A stretch of 55,008 bases of DNA from Acidobacteriota bacterium. Lineage in GTDB: Bacteria > Acidobacteriota > Blastocatellia > RBC074. The position numbers and the translations under genes are program-made. Where the stretch lies: contig JAFDVL010000055.1 in NCBI GenBank assembly GCA_018268995.1, positions 1 to 55,008 of the forward strand, read 5' to 3'. The notes under the pieces are model-generated. The model had not been told where the DNA came from, did not search any database, and saw only the letters and a program-made list of their open reading frames with translations. Shown piece after piece: positions 25,277-34,078 of this stretch (positions are counted from its first letter, which is position 1; each line of letters opens with the position of its first letter).

Positions 25277-27199
25277 ATGCTGCGCTTTCTGCTTCCTCTT
25301 GCTGGTGTATTTCTGTTTGTCGCTTCGGGATTTGCCCAAAGCTCGAATTCTGTGACAGTAGGCGAATTCATTGTCGAACCACCGACGCTGCTCAACCTCG
25401 GCTTTGAATGGAACATCAAAGGGGATGACAACCGCAATGCCTCAGTCGCAGTGCAGTTTCGCAAGGTGGGAGATGCCAAATGGAGTGAAGCGCAACCGCT
25501 CTTACGCATTGGCGATGAAAAAGTAGGCCGCGCGCGCAACTTTCTAGAATATTGGACGCCACGTAAATTCGCGGGCAGCATTCTCGACCTCGAAGAAAAT
25601 ACAGCCTACGAATGCCGCTTCACGATGTCCGATCCTGATGGTGTCAAAGGGCAGGCAACGCAACAAGTCACGGTGAAAACGCGCGGAGTGCCGAAAGCAT
25701 ATTCAGGCGGGCGAACGTTGCACGTTTATCCACCCGATTATGAAGGCCCAAAACAAGAGCCGTCATTTAGAGGGCTGAAAGAAGCGTATTACGGCCCCGG
25801 TACAGGCGATTGGGCACCAGTTCATGAACGCCCCGTTCAGCCCGGCGATGTGATTTTGGTACATGCCGGATTGTACAAAGCAGATCGCATGGACTATGTC
25901 ACGCCGTATGGAATTCCATTTGATGGAACATACGTTTTCACGCTTAAGGGCACTGCCGAAAAACCTATTGTGATTCGTGGCGCGGGCGATGGCGAAGCAA
26001 TTTTTGATGGCGCAGGCAATTATCGCCTCTTCGATGTGATGGGCGCGGATTACAACTACTTTGAAAACATCACGATTCGCAATACAGACATTGCATTTTA
26101 TGCCGGGCTGAAAGAATTAGTCGGATGCAGTGGCCTGGTGGTGCGCAATTGCCGGATGGAAGACGTCGGTGTAGGAGTTTTCAATGAATACGAAGGCTCC
26201 AAGAATTTCTATATTGCTGACAATGTTCTGCTGGGCCGCGATGATCGCAATCGGTTGATCGGATGGTCAAATTTCGGAGCCTACAAAGCCACCCAACTCA
26301 AATCATTCATCGGCATTAAAGTTTATGGACAAGGCCACGTGATTTGCCATAACTATGTGGCCTATTTTCACGATGCAATCTGCATTAGCACGTACGGCAC
26401 ACCGCCCGCTGATCCCACCAAACAAGCAGTCGCAATAGATATTTATAACAACGACATCTTTGTGATGGTGGATGACTTTATTGAATCGGATGGAGGGGTA
26501 CATAACATTCGGATCGCACGCAATCGTGGCTTTAATGCAGCGCAACACGGATTAAGCGCGCAACCCGCATTTGGTGGGCCGGTGTATTTTTACCGGAACA
26601 TTTTATACAGCGTCCCAATGGGCGGCGGACTTAAAACAGGCAATGGCAGTCCGGCAGGTGTGTTGATTTACCACAACACGTTCATCACCGAAAACAGCAA
26701 CGCACGCGGCTATTCAAACTGGCATTATCGAAATAACCTAATTCTGGGGACAAACCACCCCGATAAACCGGTTCTGGGTAATCTCAGTTTCACCTCTTAT
26801 TCAACGCTTGATTACGATGGGTATCGCCCGAACCCCAGCACCAAGCCGCAGTTCGTTTGGAAGGCACCTGCCAAGGGAGTATTGCGTGATTACAATCTCA
26901 CGCCTGCCGATTCGCAAAATTTCGCCACTTTGGCTGAGTTTCAAAAAGCGACCGGACACGAAACACATGGAATCGTGGTTGATTACGACATCTTTAAGAA
27001 CGTGCGCCCGCCAGACCCAGGCAAGCCACATGCGATTTATGCCATCGGTGATTTTGATTTTAATTTGAGGCCAACCAGCGCTGCGGTAGATGCTGGCTGC
27101 CGTCTTCCCAATCTGAATGATGATTTTGCTGGCAGAGCACCTGATTTGGGTGCCTTGGAATCCGGTCGCACAGTTCCCCATTTCGGGCCGCGCAACTAA
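25277..27199 (+). CDS. Secreted right-handed parallel beta-helix protein
   Basis: A 640-residue exported protein with signal peptide ending near GFAQ. Residues about 30-140 look like a fibronectin-III-type module (SVAVQFRKVGDAKWSEAQ..ENTAYECRFT). From about residue 210 to 540 the pattern is a parallel beta-helix: repeated short strands with asparagine ladders, for example YFENITIRNTDIAFYAG, VVRNCRMEDVGVGVFNE, FYIADNVLLGRDDRN and HNIRIARNRGFN. Such folds occur in pectate lyases, chondroitinases and polysaccharide epimerases. The C-terminal part (RPTSAAVDAGCRLPNLNDDFAGRAPDLGALE) is the choice-of-anchor tail commonly seen in these proteins. It probably forms an operon with the cytochrome upstream. 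Catalytic residues cannot be assigned by eye. Confidence 0.85.
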   Translation: MLRFLLPLAGVFLFVASGFAQSSNSVTVGEFIVEPPTLLNLGFEWNIKGDDNRNASVAVQFRKVGDAKWSEAQPLLRIGDEKVGRARNFLEYWTPRKFAGSILDLEENTAYECRFTMSDPDGVKGQATQQVTVKTRGVPKAYSGGRTLHVYPPDYEGPKQEPSFRGLKEAYYGPGTGDWAPVHERPVQPGDVILVHAGLYKADRMDYVTPYGIPFDGTYVFTLKGTAEKPIVIRGAGDGEAIFDGAGNYRLFDVMGADYNYFENITIRNTDIAFYAGLKELVGCSGLVVRNCRMEDVGVGVFNEYEGSKNFYIADNVLLGRDDRNRLIGWSNFGAYKATQLKSFIGIKVYGQGHVICHNYVAYFHDAICISTYGTPPADPTKQAVAIDIYNNDIFVMVDDFIESDGGVHNIRIARNRGFNAAQHGLSAQPAFGGPVYFYRNILYSVPMGGGLKTGNGSPAGVLIYHNTFITENSNARGYSNWHYRNNLILGTNHPDKPVLGNLSFTSYSTLDYDGYRPNPSTKPQFVWKAPAKGVLRDYNLTPADSQNFATLAEFQKATGHETHGIVVDYDIFKNVRPPDPGKPHAIYAIGDFDFNLRPTSAAVDAGCRLPNLNDDFAGRAPDLGALESGRTVPHFGPRN

Positions 27200-27207
27200 T
27201 TCCAGCG

Positions 27208-27396
27208 CTATCCATTCCGGCGTTCGTTGCTGTATGACATTTTGAGCTTCAATCCAATCAGGAAGCCCAAGACCCAACCCACCAGCGCAGAAGCCTGCGG
27301 ATAGTCTTTTCCCGCAAATTGATAGCCAACGGCAAAAGCGACGATTAGAACACCATATTTTAAAGTGGAAGACACTGGGAATTTATTACTACTCAT
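27208..27396 (-). CDS. Small two-helix membrane protein
   Basis: A 62-residue protein beginning MSSNKFPVSST with AGGAAA before the ATG. Two hydrophobic segments (YGVLIVAFAVGYQFAG and ALVGWVLGFLIGLKL) are separated by a short charged loop, and the tail is basic (SYSNERRNG). Not recognised. An in-frame upstream extension exists but lies before the ribosome site. Its stop is 9 bases from the convergent beta-helix gene end. Confidence 0.55.
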   Translation of the reverse strand: MSSNKFPVSSTLKYGVLIVAFAVGYQFAGKDYPQASALVGWVLGFLIGLKLKMSYSNERRNG

Positions 27397-27501
27397 TATT
27401 CTATTTCCTAGCAGGATTTGTGAGGGGGCAAAGGCACCCCATCTTATAGACAAACCGATTGCGTTAGGCAATAAAAATAATCTTGTAGCGGCGCAAAGGC
27501 A

Positions 27502-27582
27502 GTGCGGGGATTGTCAGTAACTTTCTGCCACAGAGAGCTTCTCCCGTGCTCATAGACAAAAGATTACTGACAGTCCCCGTAC
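27502..27582. repeat. 19-bp inverted repeat with 43-base centre
   Basis: GTGCGGGGATTGTCAGTAA (27502-27520) and TTACTGACAGTCCCCGTAC (27564-27582) pair at 17 of 19 positions. It fills the intergenic region between two minus-strand genes. No T run follows, so it does not look like a standard terminator; a dispersed palindrome or small mobile element relic is more likely. Confidence 0.6.
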
Positions 27583-27679
27583 TACCTTGCCCGAAGTGTT
27601 GCGGTGGGAAGCTGTACAATCTTGATTCAAGGAACCTGAAGTCTAAGCGCTAGCTCGAACTTCTTTGCCAATGGATGAA

Positions 27680-28579
27680 TTACTTCGCTTCTACAGGGTG
27701 AAGATACCGTGCCTGATAGAAATTAGACGTGGTAAATCCAACCTGTTCATAAACCCGGATGGCCTGTTCTTCATCAGATTCGACAGCCAGGCAAACGGTG
27801 TTATGTTGCTTGAGCAAGCGCGCGACCAGTTCGGCCAGGCAATTCTTGCCAATTCCCTGTGATCGCTTATCTTCTCGTGTCCAGACACCTTCGAGATAAA
27901 CGACTTCTGGCGTCACGCTTTGCAATTCAGTCTTGAAAACGACTTCTTCATTTTCCAACTTGATCCACGTCCGTTGACGCTCAATGCGCTCTGCAACGCG
28001 GCGGTTGAATCCTTCCGGGTCTGCCACGCGGGGGTCTGTGCCAGTAGCCTCCTGAAACATCTCAGCCTGAGCCGTAGCTACGGGGACAAGCTCATCCAGG
28101 TTCGCTCTGCGTAATTGCAATCCGGTCAACGACAGTTTCGCTTTCGAGATCACGTACCAGTGCATATTCCGAACGGCTTTCGTCATCCGTCCCTGTTCGC
28201 TCAACTGCGCACCAAATGCTTCCACTTGGGCTTTGGGACCGAACACAACATTGCATGTCACGTTATTTTCAACCATCTGTTGGGCAAAATATTTCAAGGC
28301 AGAAGCTTCAGCATCAGGGCGAGCATAAATCATGGTCGCGTGTCCGAGCAGTGCCACCCCAACCAACTGGTCATTTTCAAAGTAGCCGAAAAAACGGCCT
28401 CTGTTTGCTGGATTTGATAAGCCATTGTCCAAAAACAAACTGCGTAGATGAACGCTCCGAAGGGGATTCTCCGCCAACAATACAGCCACTTGGGCGTGAT
28501 CCTCAGTCGTTAATTCACGAGCAATTTGCGAACGAATAGCTGGATAGCCTTCAAAGGCAAATAGGTGATTGGCTAACAT
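27680..28579 (-). CDS. Two-domain GNAT acetyltransferase (DUF4081-like N-terminus)
   Basis: A 299-residue protein. The C-terminal half is a GNAT domain: VVYLEGVWTREDKRSQGIGKNCLAELV (R-S-Q-G-I-G acetyl-CoA loop) and EEQAIRVYEQVGFTT. The N-terminal half, VAVLLAENPLRSVHLRSLFLDNG..RGRFFGYFENDQLVGVALLGH, resembles the DUF4081 degenerate GNAT domain. The tandem arrangement is reminiscent of mycothiol acetyltransferase MshD and related two-domain enzymes, but no substrate can be assigned. AGAAGG precedes the start. Confidence 0.82.
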   Translation of the reverse strand: MLANHLFAFEGYPAIRSQIARELTTEDHAQVAVLLAENPLRSVHLRSLFLDNGLSNPANRGRFFGYFENDQLVGVALLGHATMIYARPDAEASALKYFAQQMVENNVTCNVVFGPKAQVEAFGAQLSEQGRMTKAVRNMHWYVISKAKLSLTGLQLRRANLDELVPVATAQAEMFQEATGTDPRVADPEGFNRRVAERIERQRTWIKLENEEVVFKTELQSVTPEVVYLEGVWTREDKRSQGIGKNCLAELVARLLKQHNTVCLAVESDEEQAIRVYEQVGFTTSNFYQARYLHPVEAK

Positions 28580-28651
28580 ATTAACGCCTTCTTTCCTTAC
28601 CTTAATCCTGTAGACAAAATTTTAGTTGCAGTTGCGTCTTAGTAATTTTGC

Positions 28652-30583
28652 TTATTGAATCGGTACTGGAAGCATTGCGCCACCACCATCGCCATCAGCA
28701 ACGCTATCGCCAAGCACCACGCCATCACCGAGCACTACGCCATCACCGAGCACTACGCCGTCACCGAGCACTACGCCATCACTGAGGACAACGCCGTCAG
28801 AAATCACCACGCCATCTGAAAGAACTACTCCCGTAGTTTGGACGGCACCGGAGTTATTAAATACTCCACTGCTAATCATGCTGGCATTCAATCCCAAGGT
28901 TCCATTTGCAACCACCGTTGCATCACTCAGCAATGCGCTGGGTAAATACATTGAGTGCCATTTGGTCATCAATGCACTGCCATAAAGGATGCAATAGTCG
29001 GCGATCACGCCTTGTCCCCAATAACAGGTCTCGCTGGCGATTGTCGTCGCCTGAACTGCTGGCAATGACGCGGTGAGCATATCTGCGCCATTCTGGAGGA
29101 TTGCGGGATTTGACTGCACTAAGCGTGCAATCCGAATTGCGCCTTCGACATTGAGCTGACCTGCGCCTTGCTCAAAGGAGTTGGCATTCGCTATCGGTTG
29201 CGCGGTGTACATCAGAATCGCTTTAACCAAATTGGGCGTCAGATTGGGATTGGCCTGTAAAAGTAAAGCTGCGGCTCCCGCCACCACCGGAGCGGCCATC
29301 GAAGTGCCGCTCATATACATGGTTTTGCTGGAGCTATCAACCGTCATCAGCGTATCCAGCAAAGGCGATTGCTGAATTCGCTTGTTGGACAATAAAGCAT
29401 TGCGAGGATTTTTTGATTGGGCACCAATTAATTTATTTCCGGGCGCGACCAAGTCTGGCTTGATCAGATTGTCATAGTGCTTAACGTTATTGGCGTCCGT
29501 GTAGTAAGCACGTGTCGGTCCACGCGAGCTGTAAGAAGCAATGACGTCATCTGAACGACGGTCTGTTCCAAACGTATTGACTGCCCCCACAGTGATCACG
29601 GATGGGTCAATTCCTGGCGAATGGATCTGACCATAAATTTTTTGTCCATTTGCATTTTTGCCTTCATTCCCAGCTGCGGCAACCACAACGATTCCGGCAT
29701 CATGTGCGCGGCGTGCGGCCAGACAGAGCGGATCGAATTGGTAGCTGTCATCGGCGGTCGTCCCCAGACTCATATTGATGACGCGAATATTGTAGGCGGC
29801 TTTATTGGATACACACCAATCAAGGGCGGCAATGATGTTGCTGGCCACACCCACACCGTCATCATTCAGAACGCGGAGGTTAATCAAATTCGCACCCGGA
29901 GCAACCCCGCTGTACGCACCATTGGCAAAAGAACTCGTGCCTGCGGCCAATGACCCAACGTGCGTACCGTGCCCATTCGTATCACCAACGATATTATCGC
30001 CGGTAAAATCCTTGCTATACACCACTCGGCTCACATCATTTTTCTTCAACAACTTGTGCGCGACATCCATTCCACTATCAATAATTGCAATACCAACGCC
30101 CGTTCCATCCAATGTCGTGTTTGTGATCACATTGCGCACTTGTGTTGTAGCAGAGGTGCTTTCGAGGTGACCAGAGGACTTAACTTCTCGATCCGGGCTG
30201 ATATAGACAAATGAATCATCTGCCTCAAGCTCCTTGAGGTATTTCATTGGAATATCAACAGTCAGCAGCCCAAAGCGATTATGAAACTTCTTGACCCGGC
30301 CCCCTCTGGACTCAATTGCACTCAGCACGACTGACTGTGCAGCAATGTCATTCACTTGTAAGATCACTCGCTCTGTCCGCGATGCAGTGACTTTGCCTTG
30401 AGACTTATTGAATCTGTCTTCCAGGTCTCTTGCCATTTTGCGATGCTGGAATTTCCCAGGGGAAAGCTTCTTGGCGGCCCCTTGTACAGGTGCAGCGTAC
30501 GCTGTCATTCCTTGAAAAACCATCGAAAGCATAAGTAAAACCATCATCGCTTTACGTTGCATCTTAGTGATTGATTGAAACAT
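28652..30583 (-). CDS. Secreted subtilisin-family serine protease with hexapeptide-repeat tail
   Basis: A 643-residue S8 peptidase; ATG 30581-30583 follows AAAGGAG by 7 bases, in preference to an ATG six codons earlier. Signal peptide to about residue 31 (MTAYA), then an inhibitor-I9-like propeptide (ILQVNDIAAQ..SRGGRVKKFHNRFGLLTVDIP). Catalytic triad: Asp169 in IIDSGMD, His205 in NGHGTHVG, Ser428 in SGTSMAAP; oxyanion Asn306 in AAAGNEG. After the protease domain comes a linker with four Cys, then seven six-residue repeats of GVVLGD type and a short tail. The protease is presumably secreted or surface-attached. Its leader contains an intrinsic terminator (30617-30664), pointing to attenuation control. 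Confidence 0.93.
   Translation of the reverse strand: MFQSITKMQRKAMMVLLMLSMVFQGMTAYAAPVQGAAKKLSPGKFQHRKMARDLEDRFNKSQGKVTASRTERVILQVNDIAAQSVVLSAIESRGGRVKKFHNRFGLLTVDIPMKYLKELEADDSFVYISPDREVKSSGHLESTSATTQVRNVITNTTLDGTGVGIAIIDSGMDVAHKLLKKNDVSRVVYSKDFTGDNIVGDTNGHGTHVGSLAAGTSSFANGAYSGVAPGANLINLRVLNDDGVGVASNIIAALDWCVSNKAAYNIRVINMSLGTTADDSYQFDPLCLAARRAHDAGIVVVAAAGNEGKNANGQKIYGQIHSPGIDPSVITVGAVNTFGTDRRSDDVIASYSSRGPTRAYYTDANNVKHYDNLIKPDLVAPGNKLIGAQSKNPRNALLSNKRIQQSPLLDTLMTVDSSSKTMYMSGTSMAAPVVAGAAALLLQANPNLTPNLVKAILMYTAQPIANANSFEQGAGQLNVEGAIRIARLVQSNPAILQNGADMLTASLPAVQATTIASETCYWGQGVIADYCILYGSALMTKWHSMYLPSALLSDATVVANGTLGLNASMISSGVFNNSGAVQTTGVVLSDGVVISDGVVLSDGVVLGDGVVLGDGVVLGDGVVLGDSVADGDGGGAMLPVPIQ
28706..28831 (-). 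repeat. Seven 18-bp tandem repeats encoding GVVLSD/GVVLGD
   Basis: Seven in-frame 18-base units encode GVV(L/I)(S/G)D. The four nearest the C-terminus are nearly identical (GVVLGD); the three proximal ones differ at L/I and S/G. The period keeps the reading frame, so copy number can change without breaking the gene. It is a stalk or surface spacer candidate. Confidence 0.85.
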
Positions 30584-30616
30584 TGCTGACTCCTTTGACA
30601 TCTACCGTAAATTTCC

Positions 30617-30664
30617 AAAAAAAATGGCCATTCTCATCACACGATAAAATGAAGAGAATGGCCA
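30617..30664 (-). terminator. Intrinsic terminator inside the subtilase leader (attenuator)
   Basis: Arms TGGCCATTCTC (30625-30635) and GAGAATGGCCA (30654-30664) make a perfect 11-bp stem with an 18-base loop, followed on the minus strand by eight T residues (A run 30617-30624). It ends only 34 bases before the subtilase ATG, and that interval includes the ribosome site. There is no room for a promoter between terminator and gene, so transcripts of the gene must read through it. Confidence 0.85.
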
Positions 30665-30896
30665 ACATGGAAAATTGCCTACACGTCTCTTCGGGAACTT
30701 CCGCTGCCATATCAAAATTTGACGTAGGCCGGTGAGTGCGTGTCCGTACAGGCTTTCGCGCAGTGCAGACTCTTATCGGGTGACGTACCACTTATTAAGA
30801 AAGACCGTTTTCATCCAACCGGATTGCCTAACCGAGAAGAGATTGCCTGAGAGATTTCACGAATCAATATTACGATGATGATATGTGTCGTGATAT
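30665..30896 (-). promoter_or_regulatory. Structured 5' leader upstream of the subtilase attenuator
   Basis: A 232-base non-coding stretch. On the minus strand AGGCAAT occurs three times (around 30845, 30825 and 30675), and GCCTACGTC (30721-30729 region) can pair with GACGTGTAGGC (30677-30687 region) across a 2-base bulge. Purine-rich GCGCGAAAGCC and GGCCATT-linked segments suggest further helices. No known riboswitch consensus (TPP, cobalamin, SAM, glycine, c-di-GMP, fluoride) was recognised. The promoter was not located. Confidence 0.45.
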
Positions 30897-32444
30897 TTAG
30901 GCTTGAGTCACATTTTTCAGGGGTAAGGCAGGAGACCATTTTGCCGTTAAGCGGGAAACTATTGGCAGCAATACAAATCCCATTAACATAGCCACTGTTT
31001 TGTAAGGAAATAACAACGTAGTGCCATCGTACCAGGCCTGAGGATCACCCGGCAGAAGGAAGGAAACGAGTTCGGGATACGGAATCAACGGCGGCAGGTC
31101 AAATAGAGGCTCGCCGCCACCCAAACGCAACAATAACGAAACACAAAACGCCACTACGGAACCAATGCGATTTACCTTGGGATCAAACAAGGCAAATACC
31201 AACTGGGGAAACAGCAAAACAAAGATTAAGTCGCTCGTAAAAAACCAGAGAGCTTGGACGCTTTGCACTTTGAAAGCCATCACGGTTGCAGCCACTCCCA
31301 ACATGACAATCGCCATCCGCAACAAGCGCTTCATGTGCAGCAACGACAAATCTGGTCGAATTAAGCGATGACAGAAATTCCACGTGAACATCGAACCCGC
31401 AGAAAGGATGGATGAGCTGAAACTGGAAGTAACCGCTCCGATGATCGCGCCTAAGCCAAGAATTCCGACCAGTGGTGGTGTCACATATTGAAAGATCATG
31501 GGCAAAGTCTGCGATGGCTGTGCTTGCAATTCAGCCAGTAGATTTGGTGCCCAGGCAAAACGAAATGCGGCCAATCCCAACAGTAAAGGGGGAATCGTAA
31601 AGGCGATTGTCAGTAGGCCAGCTAAAATCGAATGTTGCTGCGCGCGTTTAGGCGTCTGACAGGAAAGCACTCGTTGAAAGTAACAATTCCAGGGAATCCC
31701 TCCAAACACCAACATCGCGCTGACATCCCACCAGTTGATTATTGATTGTGTTGTCCAAAATCCATGATTGGATTGCCAGGGAGGAAACACACCAAAGCGA
31801 TCCGGGCGGGCAGCGTGATAGTCATGCAGGATGTTGCCCAGTCCTCCTGTGGCTTCAAATACGAATGGCAATGCAACCAGTAATCCGATGGCGACCAGGC
31901 CAAGCTGAATCGCATCGGTATACGCGACCGACCACATGCCGCCAAGCATCGTATAGGCAATAATCACGATGGCAGAAAGCAGGATGGCAACGCTCAATTT
32001 CATACCGATCATCACCGCTAACGTCGAACCGATAGCAACTAATAATTCTGCGCTCCAGAACACTTCGCCTAACATTGCAGGCAGGAACAGAACCGCAGCC
32101 CAGTATTTTCCAAAGCGCGCCTCAAATGGATCTATCAGCGTAGTAAATTCAAACTGGCGCATCCGTTTGGCAAAAAAAAGTCCTCCCAGAATAAGACTAA
32201 CGCCAAAACAGAGACCGCCCTGCATTCCAAGCGCTACGCTGGATTTATAGGTTCCTTCTGCCGTTCCGAGTAAATACCCGCCATCCACCCAGGTGGCCGT
32301 CATTGTCAGCGTTGCAATCCACAATGGCATCGCCCGCCCGGCCACAATCATATCTGTTGCCGAGCCATCTTTGACCTTCCGCGCAGCAAACCAGCCGACC
32401 GCAAGAAACAGCGCATACATGATGAAAACAGCTGCTATTGCCAT
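30897..32444 (-). CDS. Sodium:solute symporter, high-affinity choline transporter (CHT/SLC5A7)-like
   Basis: A 515-residue SSS-family transporter with about 13 helices. Beyond the family, it follows animal CHT1 closely: TATWVDGGYLLGTAEGTYKS, SLILGGLFFAKRMR, LPAMLGEVFWSAELL, GGMWSVAYTDAIQL and GGIPWNCYFQRVLS are near copies of the CHT1 segments, as is SSFSSSILSAGSMFTWN. Predicted activity: Na+-coupled choline uptake. ATG 32442-32444 was chosen; a GTG 16 codons upstream is possible. A phosphatidylcholine-synthase-like enzyme is encoded at 23064-23783, giving a coherent use for imported choline. Related betaine or other quaternary-amine substrates cannot be excluded. Confidence 0.9.
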   Translation of the reverse strand: MAIAAVFIMYALFLAVGWFAARKVKDGSATDMIVAGRAMPLWIATLTMTATWVDGGYLLGTAEGTYKSSVALGMQGGLCFGVSLILGGLFFAKRMRQFEFTTLIDPFEARFGKYWAAVLFLPAMLGEVFWSAELLVAIGSTLAVMIGMKLSVAILLSAIVIIAYTMLGGMWSVAYTDAIQLGLVAIGLLVALPFVFEATGGLGNILHDYHAARPDRFGVFPPWQSNHGFWTTQSIINWWDVSAMLVFGGIPWNCYFQRVLSCQTPKRAQQHSILAGLLTIAFTIPPLLLGLAAFRFAWAPNLLAELQAQPSQTLPMIFQYVTPPLVGILGLGAIIGAVTSSFSSSILSAGSMFTWNFCHRLIRPDLSLLHMKRLLRMAIVMLGVAATVMAFKVQSVQALWFFTSDLIFVLLFPQLVFALFDPKVNRIGSVVAFCVSLLLRLGGGEPLFDLPPLIPYPELVSFLLPGDPQAWYDGTTLLFPYKTVAMLMGFVLLPIVSRLTAKWSPALPLKNVTQA

Positions 32445-32535
32445 TATGAATTCTGCCTCTGATAAAAATTTGGCGAGCAGTGTCGTATACACTGTCGTTC
32501 AGGTCAAATCCAACCTTGAAGGAAGCATTCGTCCC

Positions 32536-33645
32536 TTAACTTGTGCGGCTATATTTTAGATAGCTGGGCCGATGCTGAACGATGCGGGTTTCACTGCCAC
32601 ATAAGCAATTCGGACATTTCACTTCAAACGCATCACGGCAGGCTTGTTTGTGGGATTGGCTGTAAAGAATGTCTTTGAGTCGTGTCTCGTGCAGATTGCC
32701 CAACGGAAACGTCGTGTCACAAAGCTGCACAGTTCCATCGGCTCCAACCCAGATCAGGGTATACGACAAGCACGGCATCAACATTTGATCTTGTCGCAAC
32801 AACCAATCGGGCAATGACCGGAGGTACGGCTCGCCATGCCAAAAGCGATCCGGGTCTGATCGCTTCAGACGAATCAGCTCGTCCACAATCCCCTGGAGCA
32901 TCTCCTCATCGCCCGCCCGAAAAGGCAATTCGTCATCAGGGCCATCGTTGAAAAAAGGTAAGGTGTAGGAAACCGGATCAATATGAAAGATCATCTTGAA
33001 GCGTTTTGAGAACTCCCACGCTTCGCGCAAAGCTTCTACATTACAAGTCGGGCGCATCAGTACCCAGTTCAATTGAAGATTCACCTCAGACCCATATTTA
33101 CTACGCACATAGGTCAGGCTTTCTTCGAGTTTTTGGAAATGGCCGGGCCTTTGCGTGTAGCCATTGTAATGTTCGCCTACGCCGTAAAATCCCATCGAAA
33201 CAAATCGCAACCCCGCTGCATAGAGTTGATCGAATCTATTTTTCAGCAACGTTCCGTTCGATGTGACATACACATCAAAACCGAGCTGTTTGGCATAGGA
33301 AATCATTTCCGGCAAATGCGGATGTAAGAGCGGCTCTCCACCGAAGAAGCGGGCAGTCATCACTCCGGCAGCACGCGCATCATCCAGGGCAGTCTTAATT
33401 ACTTCCAACGGCAACATCACGCCTCCCATAAAGCCGTTGTTCGGGTAATTGCACCCTTTACACCCCAGATTACATTTTGCTGTGATGGCAATTGTGATTT
33501 GCCGGGTCGTTGGTTGTAATAACGGTGGATAGGCTTCGATAACCGCGTGATAGGCGCGCGAGGCCTGTAACAGTCCGGTTTTGGCTATAGCTTTTAGGGT
33601 GGGGCGCTGATTTAAGTATTCAAGGGCAGAACTACGCAAAGTCAT
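32536..33645 (-). CDS. Radical SAM protein with SPASM-like C-terminus
   Basis: A 369-residue radical SAM enzyme. The cluster motif CNLGCKGC (residues about 58-65, CxxxCxxC) is in ITAKCNLGCKGCNYPN; GGEPLLHPHL follows (the GGE SAM-binding motif). The C-terminal part has an auxiliary-cluster pattern: MPCLSYTLIWVGADGTVQLCDTTFPLGNLHE, then C-x-x-C-x-C (KCPNCLCG). The layout (CX3CX2C plus seven-cysteine tail) is that of SPASM maturases and of adenosyl-transferases. No peptide substrate or partner gene is adjacent, so peptide modification cannot be claimed. Start supported by AAGGAG. Confidence 0.88.
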   Translation of the reverse strand: MTLRSSALEYLNQRPTLKAIAKTGLLQASRAYHAVIEAYPPLLQPTTRQITIAITAKCNLGCKGCNYPNNGFMGGVMLPLEVIKTALDDARAAGVMTARFFGGEPLLHPHLPEMISYAKQLGFDVYVTSNGTLLKNRFDQLYAAGLRFVSMGFYGVGEHYNGYTQRPGHFQKLEESLTYVRSKYGSEVNLQLNWVLMRPTCNVEALREAWEFSKRFKMIFHIDPVSYTLPFFNDGPDDELPFRAGDEEMLQGIVDELIRLKRSDPDRFWHGEPYLRSLPDWLLRQDQMLMPCLSYTLIWVGADGTVQLCDTTFPLGNLHETRLKDILYSQSHKQACRDAFEVKCPNCLCGSETRIVQHRPSYLKYSRTS

Positions 33646-34078
33646 ACCACGAGGCTCCTTCTCTGCACGTGTACGAACACAGCTATTTGTTGATGCCGGC
33701 TGCCGATCAGGCTGAACTACAGTAAGGATTTAGGTATTACGTGCGCGACTCTACCATAGCCGAAGAAGCATTGTCGAACTTCGCTGAAGCATATTTGGCG
33801 CGAGGCAGCGCGTTTTCAGGAAAATTGCTTTCAGGTCATCTATATTTGACATCTTTCCTCGTTTTCTTGCATATAGAATTGGATTGACGGTGTCAGAACA
33901 AAGACAAAACTCTGCGGAGTGTGTTATCAGCGACGCTGCTACCGCTGCTGACGTACCACAGCCAACCTCCGCACACACCGTTTAAGCAGCAGTACATTTA
34001 ACTACCCCAAAAGCAAAACGGGAACCAGCCAAGAACTGCTTCCAAGAACATCAGCCCAACCATCCACGAGGGGGAAAT
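33646..34078. other. Intergenic region with candidate promoter for the 1,297-residue membrane protein
   Basis: 433 bases between divergent genes. TTGACA at 33846-33851 with TATAGA at 33872-33877 (spacer 20, or 18 to an overlapping CATATA) is a plausible plus-strand promoter, giving a leader of nearly 200 bases. A stretch with CAGCGACGCTGCTACCGCTGCTG and two related GCGGAGTGTGT / CTCCGCACACAC segments could fold. No supported gene. Confidence 0.4.

Noticed and set aside
28706..28831. Regular 18-bp repeats that could suggest a CRISPR array
   Set aside because: The units are contiguous, without spacers, and in frame with a protein; this is a coding tandem repeat.
33751..33978. 75-codon minus-strand frame in the gap before the large membrane protein
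   Set aside because: No ribosome site, no fold pattern, and it overlaps the candidate promoter of the large gene.
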